From NCBI GenBank assembly GCA_943704525.1, contig CALSCQ010000917.1, positions 1 through 36,596 of the forward strand: 36,596 nucleotides of DNA, written 5' to 3'. This stretch comes from Pigoraptor vietnamica. Its lineage: Eukaryota; Opisthokonta; Filasterea. Positions 1 through 11,500 of the stretch are shown here, piece by piece. A model generated the notes under the pieces. That model saw nothing but the letters and a program-made list of their open reading frames with translations, did no database searches and was not told the DNA's origin. How positions within the stretch are numbered: the stretch's first letter is position 1; each line of letters begins with the position of its first letter. The translations under genes were made by a program, and so were the position numbers.

Positions 1-94
1 GGGGGGGGAGGAGGAGGTTGGAATTTCTGTCCGCTGACATTTCGCAATCTCTTTGCGTTGTGTGTGTATTCTAAATTGGCTTCCAACCTTGCAG

Positions 95-769
95 TCAAGC
101 GCACGCACGAGGCGGCCATCGACGCGCAAGTGTTCGCATCGCTGTCGAAGATCGGTGCCGAGCGCGCCCTCAAAATGAGCACGGACTTTGTGAATTTCGA
201 TGCGAACGTGTTTGTGGCCAAGCTCAAGGCGCGCTTTGGGATCGGCGGGGACGACGGGCGCCTGTTGACGCAGGCGGAAGCGGACGACGAGGACGGCGCG
301 CGCGGTGAAGACGCCGCGGCTGCGTGGGCCAAGATGGGCCGCTTTGCGCTCCCGGTCTACAGGACATTACCCGCAGTCAACTTTGTGTGGGTGAAAGCGC
401 CTGCGCAGCCCCAATCGACTGCTTCGTTTCCCCTCATTCGTGCGCAGTAACTGCTCTTGACGTCTTGACTCAACATGCCACGCCACCGCTCCGCTCCCCT
501 CACCCTCCGCGTGAACTCGCGTGTGCGTTGCAGTTTCGGTCCCCTCGACATTGTCGCCGTCAAGCGAAAGGCGGCCGAGCGGGCCAAGAAGCCCGTCTTT
601 GATCCGTCGCAAAAGGTCACCCCGCTCGAGGTGGGGGCTTGGGCATCCCTGTTGCCTGTTCGATGACGCTATGGATGCACACAAACAGCACACAAGCGCT
701 CGTGCACACCCACACACCCACACCCACCCACACACACACACACACAACGCACGCACGCACGCAAGTGCG

Positions 770-816
<47 letters not shown>

Positions 817-1659
817 GCACACACACACACAACGTGACACCCCCTCCGCCACAAGAACGACAACAGCGGCAACTTATTCACCCATCTCACTCTGCGCAGG
901 GACTTGCGCCCGGGGCATCGTCCGAGGAAACGACGACGGGCGAGGTGAAGGTGGTCCTGGAGCACCTCCGGAAGCAGCGCGGTCCCATCAACGTGTTCCG
1001 CTTTGTCATCAACCCGGAGTCGTTCTCTCAGACGGTGGAGAACATTTTCCACCTCTCGTTCCTCGTCAAGGACGGCCAGGCGCGCATTCTGCTCAAGGAC
1101 GGCATCCCTTTCGTCGGTTGGTTTGCGTACATCGCGCGTGGGCGTGCGTCTCGTCGTGTGGCTTTGCGAGTCGTGTGGGTGCGTCTCGTCGTGTGGCTCT
1201 TTTCGCGCAATAGTCTCTCCTGCATTTCTTCATGTCTTCATTTTTTTTGGTTCTCTGAACATTTGCCTGCGGTCCAACTTTCGATTCGCAGAGGCCGTGG
1301 AGCAGGACGAGGAAGGCGACGCACAGCCTCAGGAGAGGAAACAGGCCATCTTCGAAATGACAGTCCCCATTTGGAAGGTGCGCCGCGTGTGCGTGCGTGC
1401 GTGCGCGCGTGCGTGCGTGTGCGTGCGGATGAGGGGATATTCTGCGTGTGCGCGCACGACCATACGTGCAGCGAAGCCTTACTCTGATGGTGGCCAACAG
1501 GAAATTATCGAGGCGCTGAGCATCACGGATTCCATCATCCCCCACCGGCACGTGACGTCGGACGGGCAGGCCTATGCGTCGACTCAGCACGCGGGCGCTG
1601 CGTCGTCGCAGGACGGCGAGGACGGCGCCGCACGCGCGCCCAAGAAGCGCAGAAAGTAG
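95..1659 (+). CDS. NSE4: NSE4, kleisin subunit of the SMC5/6 complex (5' end outside window)
   Basis: Kleisin that bridges the SMC5 and SMC6 heads in the nuclear SMC5/6 DNA-repair complex. Exons: 95-386, 534-630, 900-1116, 1292-1377, 1501-1659; introns begin GTGGGT, GTGGGG, GTTGGT and GTGCGC and end in CAG. The phases join cleanly and give 282 residues plus a split codon. The window opens inside an intron, so the N-terminal exons are missing. The diagnostic part is the C-terminal Nse4 domain in exons 3-4: FRFVINPESFSQTVENIF, then LSFLVKDGQARI and a DGIPFVEA segment made only when exons 3 and 4 are joined. Exons 1-2 join to give NFVFGPLDIV, the linker motif that precedes this domain in the family. 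The protein ends in a basic, NLS-like APKKRRK. It converges with TMEM218, whose stop lies 313 bp downstream. Family assignment is firm; the true start cannot be seen. Confidence 0.93.
631..899 (+). repeat. NSE4 intron with (CA)n microsatellite
   Basis: This intron carries an interrupted CA/CCCA/GCAC simple repeat from about 704 to 832, including an uninterrupted CA stretch near 778-812. The run creates spurious Thr-His reading frames on the plus strand and Cys-Val frames on the minus strand. No coding function. Confidence 0.9.
1144..1198 (+). repeat. 20-bp direct repeat, period 35, in NSE4 intron 3
   Basis: GTGCGTCTCGTCGTGTGGCT occurs exactly at 1144-1163 and again at 1179-1198, inside the intron 1117-1291. 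It looks like a local tandem duplication just downstream of the 5' splice site. Confidence 0.85.
1378..1500 (+). repeat. NSE4 last intron, (GTGC)n-rich
   Basis: The intron contains a GTGC/GCGT simple repeat from about 1387 to 1428. A similar short GTGC run lies 3' of the gene near 1729-1756. Confidence 0.7.
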
Positions 1660-1972
1660 GCGTAACAAGCGGCGACGCGTCCGTTTTGCGTGCTGTGAAA
1701 GCGTGCCAAGCTGTCCCGTGGCCTCTCCCGTGCGTGCGTGCGTGCGTGTGCGTGCAGCGCCCAGTGTCGCCGTGGAAAGCGATATATAAACTCTCTGTTG
1801 CAAGTTGTTGACGACATATCGAACGTCTGAAGGCAAACGCAAAACGAAGCGCAGGCGAAACGCAATCGATGACGACAAACGCAGCGTGGCAGTGTTGGTG
1901 TGTGTGGGTATGGTATGTGTGCGTGCGCGCGCATGTGGGACCGTTAAACAGTGTCTAACGACAACAGCGCCC
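1660..1972. other. Convergent 3' spacer NSE4 / TMEM218
   Basis: This 313-bp gap lies between two stop codons facing each other and must hold both 3' UTRs and cleavage sites. I see TG/GTGC-rich stretches and a GATATATAAAC segment near 1780, but no canonical AATAAA on either strand and no coding sequence. Confidence 0.7.
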
Positions 1973-2457
1973 TCAGTACAGGTCGCCGTCTTGCTTTCCG
2001 GCGTACGTCGGTTGCATCCAGTGGAACTTGCACATGCAGAGGAGGCTCATGAGGGCACACACGCTCATAACGACGACGAGTGCAACGCGAGGAATGACAG
2101 TGTTGTCCGTCGCCTGCAGAGTGATGTGAAAATCGCTCCGAATTAAGGACAGGATACGGACCCAAGGTGAAAGATTCGCAGACGCAATCAACAACAGCCC
2201 AAGCGTTCTGCCGGAGAAAGGGGGGATGCAGAGGCTTCAGCAGCTTCACGCACCGTCGTGAGTTTGTCCAGCTCGCCGGCATCTTTCCGCGGCGACAGGG
2301 TGAGAATGAGCGTTACGATGACGGCCGCCGCGAGCGCGCCCGCAAAAGCCCCTCGCGCCTTCTTCGCACGACACGCGGCAAGAGCCGCAAAGACGGCGAC
2401 CACCCAAAAGAGAATGAGAACGAAGAGGCCGACGCCAATGCCCAGCACGCGCGTCAT
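1973..2457 (-). CDS. TMEM218: TMEM218, three-pass ciliary transition-zone membrane protein
   Basis: Two exons on the minus strand: 2457-2254 and 2113-1973, with a 140-nt GTGCGT...CTGCAG intron in phase 0. They encode 114 residues; human TMEM218 has 115. Exon 1 starts MTRVLGIGVGLFVLILFW and carries two hydrophobic helices (about residues 4-28 and 36-54), a basic RAKKAR turn between them, and an LSPRKDAGEL loop. Exon 2 carries a third helix (about 77-97) and a tail with QPTYAGKQ, which corresponds to the EPIYAK tail of the animal protein. In animals TMEM218 acts at the ciliary transition zone with the MKS/NPHP modules and is a ciliopathy gene. The ATG at 2457 was chosen because it begins exactly at the conserved TM1. 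Upstream reading-frame sequence (MRCCC...) is not conserved. It is divergent from the STAND gene 462 bp away. Confidence 0.88.
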
Positions 2458-2919
2458 TTCGCCTCTCGAATGGTCAAGGCCACGGCTGATGTTCGATCGC
2501 GCGCGCGCGACGGGAAAACATACGGTGAGAAAGACGATGGAACCACAGCAGCAGCGCACGCAGGGGCACAGTGTGCGTCGGATTTGCGCGGAAAGTGTCG
2601 GTGAAAGTTCCCGCGCGTTTTGAGGAATGTACGGCAGACACCGGTGTCAAGTCGAGTGCAATGCAGGGTCGGTATTACACAAGTGTAACAGACAGTTGGG
2701 GTTAACGACTGTGAATTTCATCGACGGCGACTAGCAACCGGAACGTGGTCGTAATAGCCGACCATAACTCCTTCGTGCTCTGGACACATTGTCGCGAAGG
2801 AAACACAGCAGTCGTCGTGCCGTAGACTAGCGTCTGTTGCGAACGAGACGCACACGGGAGTTCCGAGGGCCTTCCCTGCCAGTGACCAAAAGTGAGAGTG
2901 AAAGTGAGTTGCGAGGGGA
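2458..2919. promoter_or_regulatory. Shared divergent promoter region, TMEM218 / STAND-WD40 gene
   Basis: These 462 bp separate two start codons in head-to-head orientation, so the segment must contain both 5' UTRs and promoters. I see no clear TATA box and no convincing RFX X-box. An AGCAAC half-site occurs near 2733, but no partner half-site lies at an allowed spacing. Confidence 0.6.
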
Positions 2920-5900
2920 ATGTGCTGGCGGTTCAGGAGGAGACGCGTGGCCCCTTTCGACGACGATGGCGTGGCTGCGAGTGCCCCCGCTACAACGGCT
3001 GCCACACTCCACACAAATGGCGAGACTTCCTCGAAACTGGGACTCGAGCTCCGTGAGAAGGGTTCCGCGAAGGACCCCGATGACGATTGGCCGCACGTGA
3101 CGCTCCCACACACCCGCAACGTCATGCACCGTCCTGGGCTGCGCGGGGATGCATCGGGCGGGAACCTTGCGTCGCTGCGGCGGAGGGTAGCTCGTGGCCA
3201 GTGGGTGGAGGTGCCGGTGTTTGTGTCGTCGACGTTTCTGGACATGCACGCGGAGAGGGATCTCCTGTCCGCGCGCGCACTCCGTCGGCTCGAGCGCCGG
3301 TTGCAGGACGACGGCTATAAGGTCAAGATTAGGGAGATTGACCTTCGGTGGGTGTCGTCGCACAGTTGTTTCAGTTCGCGCTAACATGGGCTGGAAGAGG
3401 CCTGTGTGTGGGCGAGAGACTGATGGTCTGTGCTCGTGGGGTGTGTTTCGTATATTGTGCCTGTATGGGTGTTCACACTAGAGGGTAATGTGCTCTTGCG
3501 CGCACACCTCTCACTGCACGCAGACACTTTGAGAGTCCCGCAAGTGCCAGTCGCACGCTCCTTTGACGTCGTCTAATCAGATGCCGCCTCCCACCCACCA
3601 TCCCACACACGCTCAGCTGGGGCATCACGCAGGAGGAGACGGAGCAGGGCCTCGGCGTCCCCATCTGTCTCGGTCTCGTGCAGCTCTGTCGCCCCTTCTT
3701 CATCGGCCTCATTGGTCGGCGCTACGGGTGGCGTCCGGACGCGCCGATGTACGGACTCGACGGCGACGGCGCATGCGCGTCCTGGATAGGCCAGTTCCCT
3801 TCGGGCCGTTCCGTCACGGAGCTTGAAATGTTCCTGGCGTCGGCTCCCTACGACGATGGCGACGGAAGGCCCGTCACGCCGCGGCCGCTGGTGTACGAGC
3901 GCGACTCTGCCTTTCTCGCCTCGGCGACGTTTGCGGAGGACGCCGCGCGCAATCCGCAGCTGCGACGGCACTACGAACAAGATCCGGACATGGTCGATGC
4001 ACTCAAGCGGCGCCTTGCCGCACGCGGCGTGCGCGTGCAGCGATACGCGTGCAAGTGGCGCGAGGGACAGTGCGTCGTCAGCGGCGACGGGCTACTTCCC
4101 AAGGATGGCGGGTCGCCTGTGGGCCTCCTCGAAGAGATGGTTGTCGCCGACCTTGAGGCGTGCATCCGGGGCACGTTTGACCCTGCCCCGCGGCACCTCA
4201 CGTCCCTCGACCAGGCGCGCAACGACCACGCGGCCTTTGCCGAGGACTGCGGCGCGGCGGCCATCGGTCGGGATGAGATCGTCGCTCGCCTGGCCTCCTT
4301 TTTGCGAACGGGCATTCTGCCGCCCGCGTCGCCGGCGTCGGATGAAGGGGCTACTTCGGGACTGCCCAAGTGCGTCGTGCTTGTGGCGCCCCCGGGTCTT
4401 GGCAAGTCGGCCGTGGTGGCGCGTCTTGTGACAGAGATGATGGCGGGAGGCGGTGCGTCGCCGCGCGTTCACACAGTGGCGCACTTCGTGGGACCTGTCG
4501 TTGGGTCGTCGGGCGTGCGACAGCTCCTTCCGCGACTGTGCAAGGAACTGGCATCGATTGCCGCAGCGCACGACGACGGAACGGCCTCGTCAACGTCTGC
4601 CTCCTCGCTGGGTGCGCTGGACGACTACGTGGACCTCGTGAACAAGGACGCACTCTCTGCGTGCATGGCGCGTGCGGCCACGTGCGCCGGTCGCATCGCC
4701 ATTGTTGTGGACGCCCTCAATCAGCTCGACGACGTCGACGGCGCGCACGAGTTGCGGTGGTTTCCTCGCACGCTGCCCGATGGTGTGTCGGTAGTGGTGA
4801 GCGCCGTGGAAGGGCGCTGCACCGAGGCGCTGCGGCGGCGCAATGACGTGGCGTTTGTCTCACTCAGCGGGCTCGAGGACGCGTCCAACCGTTGCGACAT
4901 TGTGCGGCGCCTGCTCGGGGCGTACGGAAAGCGCCTTGCGGAGACGCCGGGCGACGGGGATGGCGGGCGGTCTCAGATGGACTGGCTTGTGAGCAAGGCC
5001 TCGGCCAACAGCCCGCTCTATCTCGCGCTGGCCTGCGAGGAGGTCAGACTCTTTGGGGACTACGGGCACAAGGGCGATGCGGTGACGTCACGCATCCGGG
5101 GCCTCCCGGAGGACGTGCCGGGGATGTTACTGCAGGTGCTTCGTCGCCTCGAGGGTGCGCACGGCGAGCGGCTGATCGCGGACGCTCTGTCGCTTCTTGC
5201 GAGTTCTCGGCACGGCCTCGGCACCGACGAGCTCCGGCGTGCGCTGGCACTGTGCGGGCACCCGTCCGACGCGCGGGGGTTGTTACCGGGGAAGGAGTGG
5301 TTTACGCTCGAAGTCGCCCTGCGGCCGTTCCTCAAGACGAGCGTGTCCGCGGACGGTGAGCAACTGCTCGGCTTCTTCCATCGGCAGCTGGCACTCGCCA
5401 TCCGCCTCAAGTACCTCGAGCGCTGCCACGCGGACTGCGCGGGGTTCAGGGCGGGTGACCGGTGCGTGCACCTGGACTCGCCGCCGACGAGCCACGATAA
5501 GAGCCGCCAAATGCACGCGACTCTCGCGACGCTGTTTGAAGCGGACGCGAGGGATGCGACGGCGACGCTCCGGCGGTTGTCCGAGTCACTGTACCACGCG
5601 GCGATGTGCGGGAAGGCGGCCGTCGTCACCGACAAGCTGTGCTCGCTGTTCTACTTGGACGCACGGGTTGCGCTGGGCGATGCAGAGGGCGTCGCCGCGG
5701 ACTACGCGTGGACGGAATCGCTCTGTGGGGGCCATGCCGCGCGCTTCCGCCTGTTCTTCATGGCGCGCGTACACGAGTTCAAGCGCCACCCAGCGCGCGG
5801 CCGCGTGCTTCTCGCCGCACTGAACGCCGCGAGCGACGTTCTTGTGTGCGACGAGGATAGGGCTGCGATGGAGGCTGCAGTGGTGGCCTGTGGTGCCCCC

Positions 5901-8135
5901 TTGGTCCGCCGTTGGAACACGGCGGCTGCCGAAGAGCGCTGCATTGGCGTTCTTGAGGCGCACACGGCCGCTGTGGGCGTAATCGCGGCGAGCGGCAACA
6001 CGATTGCGAGCGCGTCGCACGACGGGACGGCGCGGCTGTGGGACGCGCGCACCGGGCAGTGTCACGCGGTGCTGGAGGGCCACGCAGGGCAGCTGCTCAC
6101 GTGCGTCTTCTCGCGCGACGGTTCCGTTCTGGCGACGACTGCGGGTGACAACAGTGCGCGCATGTGGGACGTCGGCGCCGGTCGCGTGCGCCATGTACTG
6201 CGCGGTCACACGGATGCCGTTCTTGGCTGCTGCCTCTCTCACGACGGCCGCTTGCTCCTGACGTGCTCTGCCGATAAGACGGCGCGCGTGTGGACCGTGG
6301 AGACCGGAGAGTGCTTGCACGTGCTCACAGGACACACGGATTGGGTCAACCGTTGCTGCTTTGCATCGGACGACGGCGCGCTCGCGGCTACCGTTGGTGA
6401 CAGAACCCTGCGGCTATGGGATGCCACGACGGGCGTTGAGCGCGACGCCGCGATTGCCCACTCAGAAGCCATCACGGCCATTGCTTGGGAACGGTCACGT
6501 GGCCTGCTTGCCACGGCGTCCAACGATGCCACTGCGCGGCTTTGGGCTGTGCGCGACGGAGCGCTTGCGCTCGCACGTGCGCTTGAAGGGCATGCCGACG
6601 CCGTCTTGCTATGCGTGTTCTCTACGGACGGCGAGAAGGTCGTGACGGCGTCGAAGGACAAGTCGGTGCGCGTGTGGTTCTCCGACAGCGGCGCGTGCGC
6701 GCATGAGCTGCGTGGGCACGCCAAGTTCGTGTGCAGCGTCGCCTTTCTCATGCAGGGCGATGTGCTCGCGACGGCATCTTTTGACCGTCGCATTGCGCTG
6801 TGGGACGTGGAGTCTGGCGCACACCTCGGCGCCCTCGAGGGGCACTCTGGCGGCGTGCTGTCGTGTGCGGCCGCAGGCGGCGGTGGCACGCTGGTCAGCG
6901 CGTCGGCCGACAAGAGCGTGCGCGTCTGGGACCTCTCCTCTCTGGAGCGAACGGCGGCAGCAAGCGGGGGCGCCGGTTCGGCGGTCGCACAGCAGGGCGA
7001 CACTGTTGCGAACACGGTCATGTGTGCCTTTTCGCCCGACGGCTCCATGCTTGCTGTGGCGGCGATGAGTGGGTTTACGCGTCTGATCGAGTGCCGTCCG
7101 GGCGGAGGGACTGTTGCTATGCTCTCGAGGGGTACAGGGGCCGTCACGCACTGTGCCTTCTCGCCAAACTCGAAGCTTTTCGCGGTGGCGACCATGGACG
7201 CCACTTGCCACGTGTGGGACGTGAGCGAAGCGTCGGCGTCCCAGGAGTCTGCAAACTGTGCCGTTCTGAAGGGTCACGCTCTCGGCGTCGTCGCTACCGC
7301 GTTCTCGCCCGACGGCGGGTGGCTGCTGACGGCTTCGGACGATCGCACGGCGCGGCTCTGGTCGGTGCGACCGGGCGTGGACTACGACTGCGTTCGTGTG
7401 TTTGCGGGGCACGGACTCGGCCTGCGCGGGTGCGCCTTCAGTCCGGACAGCCGCATGTGCGCGACCATTTCCAACGACAAGACGGCGCGGCTTTGGGATG
7501 TGCACAGCGGACAGTGCACGGCTGTGCTTGAGGGCCATACGGCGTCGGTCACGCACTGCGCATTCTCGCCCGACGGTCTGTTGCTGCTGACAACGTCCAA
7601 CGACAAGACGTGCCGCGGGTGGGACGTGCGCGGCAAGGGCGCGTGCGCGTTTGTGCTCGAGGGGCACACCGCGGCCGTTGTCCACTGCGCCTTGTCTGTT
7701 GACGGGTTGCGCATCGCCACGGCGGGGGACGACAGGACGGTGCGTGTTTGGGCTGTGCAAGCGCCGCGCCGGCCGTCGAATCCCTTTGCGTCTGCGCTCG
7801 CACTGCTGCGACCATCGGCAGGCGGCGCACACAAGGCGGTGCCCACGTGCGTCGACGTCCTAAGAGATGGGCATGAGACTGCCGTGACGAACTGCGCGTT
7901 TTCTCCCGACGGTCGCTTTGTGTTGAGCGTCTGCTCGGCGGGTGCTGTGCTCCACCGCCTCGCCGCCGGCGACGGAATTGACGCGAAGGCGTGGCCCATC
8001 CTTCTCCCTGGCGGGGCCGTGAAGTGCGCGGTGCGTCCTGCGACAGGTAGCGGAGCTGACACGTGGGTCGCTGCGGTCGCGCACGGGACGGACGCCGCGT
8101 TGTTTGAGGTGGACTGGACGCCACGGCGTTCGTAA
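2920..8135 (+). CDS. STAND NTPase: DUF4062-like, NACHT and about 15 WD40 repeats (TEP1/NWD1/NPHP3-like)
   Basis: Two exons, 2920-3347 and 3617-8135, joined across a GTGGGT...CTCAG intron, encode 1648 residues. The junction rebuilds the conserved DLRWGITQEETEQG motif. Residues about 98-190 form the DUF4062-like domain seen at the front of TEP1, NWD1 and NPHP3 (VFVSSTFLDMHAERDLL, then FFIGLIGRRYGWRP). A NACHT-type P-loop follows near residue 400 (APPGLGKS) with Walker B IAIVVDALNQLDD. From about residue 917 to the end there are 14-15 WD40 units, typically LEGH..V..CAFSPDG..L.TAS.DKTARLWD, enough for two seven-bladed propellers. Such proteins are signal-sensing scaffolds that oligomerise on nucleotide binding; the ligand is unknown. 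The TROVE RNA-binding module of true TEP1 is absent, and no TPR region like that of NPHP3 is visible. The start at 2920 is the first in-frame ATG; 3124 is an alternative. Confidence 0.92.
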
Positions 8136-8584
8136 TTGTGGTCACTCTTTAGTGGATAAATAGTCGACTGCGTGACTGGAATCTGGGACTGAATTGCACC
8201 AAACAAAAGGGGCACATCGCACAGAGGAGACGTTAATGCCCACAAGCAGTGACTGTTGTGCAGTGTCATGTTTCGCACGCGCGTGCATGCACTCACGACC
8301 GAACGAAGCGACAGTTTATGATCAGATTGGCCCGTGTCAATGGGAAGATGCGGCACTGGCTTCAAGTTACCGGACTCATCAATTACCAACACGCGTTCGC
8401 ACCACGAGCCAAGAATTTTCTTTGCTTGCGTTTAATACTTTGTCAAAGACACGAACGCAGGGGCACGCGGGAGCCTTTTCTCGCCGCCCAAACACGCAAT
8501 CGATTGCACGCGTCACGCAAAACACAACTAACGCACGCAGACAGAGCAACGAACAAAAAGACTAAGAAACTCGTACTTGAGCCC
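8136..8584. other. Convergent 3' spacer, STAND gene / dynein heavy chain
   Basis: These 449 bp lie between two stop codons facing each other. They contain no conserved reading frame, repeat or RNA gene that I can recognise, and presumably hold both 3' UTRs. Confidence 0.6.
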
Positions 8585-11500
8585 TCAGTCGTCCTTCTGG
8601 CAGAGAATGGCGACTCCCTTTCGCTGCCAATACGTCGGATGCTGACGGCACTTGAGCAGCGCCGTGCCAAAAAAGTTCGTCGGGAACGCGGGCGCGCAAA
8701 GATCCGTCTCGGACGTCCCCCTCCGCGTCGTCGAGTAAATGGGGCACTCGACCAGATACTGCGGCGAGTCGTCCATGGGATCGGGTTCTTCGGGCGGCGG
8801 CTTCACCGTGTCACGTGGCAGGGGTTTCAGCCACACGACGGGGAGGGTCGTGCCGCCGCGACCAAGGCCTGCGTCCGCCAAGCATGCAAACTCCGTGTCC
8901 CACTCGGCGCCCTCGAGATACGCCCCGTGTATGTAAGCACCCATCGGCGGCGGGCAGGCGAGGAGGTTGGGGTCGGCCGCAATGACCTCGATTTCAAACA
9001 CGAGCTCGTCGGGGGAACAGCCGGTGCGCCGGTACGCGAGCTGCTTGATGCAACCGAAGAAGCGGCGCGGGTTGTAGAAGTACGATATGCAGAAACACGC
9101 CGGGAGCGACTTTGAGCTCAGTTCGCGGATGAACGCCATGCGGCGGGCGAGGTCCGCCAGCCACGTGGTGAGGCCGCGGTTCGACGAAAACGCACCCGCC
9201 GTCCACTGCGCCGGAACGATGCCGCGACAGAGCGCCGAGGCAATGGCTTCGTGCTCGGGCGTGATGACCTGCAGGCCGACGACGCCCAAGCCGACAATCT
9301 CGAGAGACGCGAGGATGCGCTCGACGAGTGCGTTGTACGCCAAGCGCTCCGTCTCGACAAAGCTGCGGAGGATCTGCGCCTCCACCGGCGGGAGAAAGCC
9401 GTCCCAGGGAACGTCCACCACCTCGGGGATCGGCGGCGGTATCTTCATCTGGAGGTCCTTGAGCGTCCGCTGCACGCCGGCGACGTCGTCCTCGGGCCGT
9501 GCAGCGACCGGCACAAACTGCACGAGACTCGGCAGTGCCGTGGACGAAGTCCCTGCGCCGCCCTCCGCCAGCGCGTCCTTCCCTGCGGCCGCCCCAGGGG
9601 CGTTCCGCAGGACGACTGTGGGCGGCTGAATGGCGCCGAGATCCTTCAGGAGCTCGCCAACGAGCGCACTCTCGCGGTCGTCGTTCGCGCGCGCGGCAAA
9701 GCCGAGAGCCTCTGGGGCGTCCGGGTTCCGCAGCTTGTCGAGGTACGCGACATATGCCTCGGGGAGTAGGGCGCCGTCGGGCACATCCAGCGAGCCCTCG
9801 GCGAGAGGGCGGCCCTTGTCCGCTTTAACGGGCTCAAAGAGGCGGTCGTACACGGCCGCGATGCGACGCAGGTCGATCGGATCGCTCACGCGGCCGCCGT
9901 ACACCGTGTCGCAGATAAGGCGGCGCAGAAAGTCCCGATCCGGGGTGGGCACGCAGTCCGGCGTGTTTCCGAGGGCATTACCGGCCTGCCGCACAAGCCT
10001 CTGGAGGAGCCGCAGCGCAGCGCCGCGGTCACCCTCGTTCCACCCGTGCCACGAGGCAAACCCGATGGGACCGAAGCGCAGGCGCTCGACAAGGGAGGCG
10101 TGGAAGACGCAGAGCGAGTACATCAGCCGACGCCACTCGCGCGCGGGGCCGGGATAGCCTTCGATCGGGTACTCGTGGAAGCTTGCCGCGGGCAGTTCGG
10201 CGAGGGCGCGTACCATGCTGGCGCGCAGTCCCAACGCCGGCTCAAAGGCGACCTTCAGGCACTGCTGCAGCAGCGGCAAGGGGAAGTCCTCCGTCGGAAG
10301 CGTTGTGAGGATGAGCCGGAACTCGGCGTGCACGGCGCGCTGCGTGGACGAGCTCCACTTGAGCACGTTCTCGTCATACTTGTGCCACAGCGTGCGCAGC
10401 CACTGCGGCGCGAGGTGGCAGTTCTGCAGAACGACCCACTGCCCGTCGCGCGCGCCCGCGAGCAAGACCTCCTCCGCAATGTTCTCCTGCGCCGAGCCCA
10501 GCGCAAGCACGCGCATGCGCTCGACGGCGCCCCGGTCACGCGCGTAGTCGAACACGCAGTGCATCGGGTCGGCGCCCGGGCTGAGCACAAAGAGAATGGG
10601 TGTGCTCGGCGAGGCCTCGGCAAATGCCGCGCGCACATCGCTCGCGCTCTGCCGCTCCCACGTCAGTCCAAGCTTCGACGTCACAAACTCGCGGCAGAGG
10701 CCCGTGAGCTGCTCGGGCCGCACGATGCGCCAGAGCAAGAGCCGCTGGAAGGGCGTGATCGAGCGGGACGACATGCGGACGGGGTCGTGCGGCACGGCGT
10801 CCGACAGCGTGGGCGGGCTCTTCGCAAAGTACTCCTCCCACGCAGAGTCGTTTCGTATCATGCTCGCCGACAGGCCCTTGAAGCTCGGCAGCTGCGCGAG
10901 CTCCTCGCATATCGCCCACGTCGACGTTGACAGCCACTCGGGCGGCTTGGACACCTTCTCCTCCCGCTGTGGCATGAGGTGAGACGCGAAGAACGACGCG
11001 CCCTTCATCAAGTGCGGTTCCGCGCGCTTGTGCTCGTGCACGTTGCGCTGAAGGTTCGATGGGGACCCTGGCCGCGACCCTTGCCCTTCGGCCGGAGGGA
11101 GCATGGGCTTCGGTGCCACCGGTCCGTGCAGGACGGGACGCGGCGGAAGCTTGCCGCGGACGAAAAAGTCCCAATCGTCGTCACGGATTTCGCCGGCGGA
11201 CATGGCAATGTATGTGGCGAGCGTGAACGAAAACGGGAGGCGGTGGCAGGCAAACATGCCCCGGCATATGGACGCGTGGAAACGTTCCGTGAGCGCCTTC
11301 TGCAACGCATCGATGCGCGGGAAAGCGGCCGTGCCAACGCCCCGCGGGACATCGCATTCGATGACCGTCCGCTCGAAGAGGTCGAGGAACCACGTGAACG
11401 AGAAGACGTACATGGGGTTGAGGCGCCGCAGTCCGCCGAGCGCGCTGTAGAGAAGGGCGCCGCGCTCGGCCACCTGCGCGTGGTTGGAGCGGTGCTGTTC

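Noticed and set aside
694-835. Regularly repeated CA/GCAC sequence, considered as a structured array
   Set aside because: It is a simple-sequence microsatellite with no spacers, in an intron of a eukaryotic gene.
2188-2559. A longer 123-codon unspliced TMEM218 frame starting upstream of 2457
   Set aside because: The segment before MTRVLG is unconserved, and the end after LTTV runs into an intron. The spliced 114-residue form matches the family in length and in its third TM helix.
6239-8392. Minus-strand frames of 321, 407 and 336 codons
   Set aside because: Antisense to the WD40 repeat region; their internal periodicity simply mirrors the WD40 repeats.
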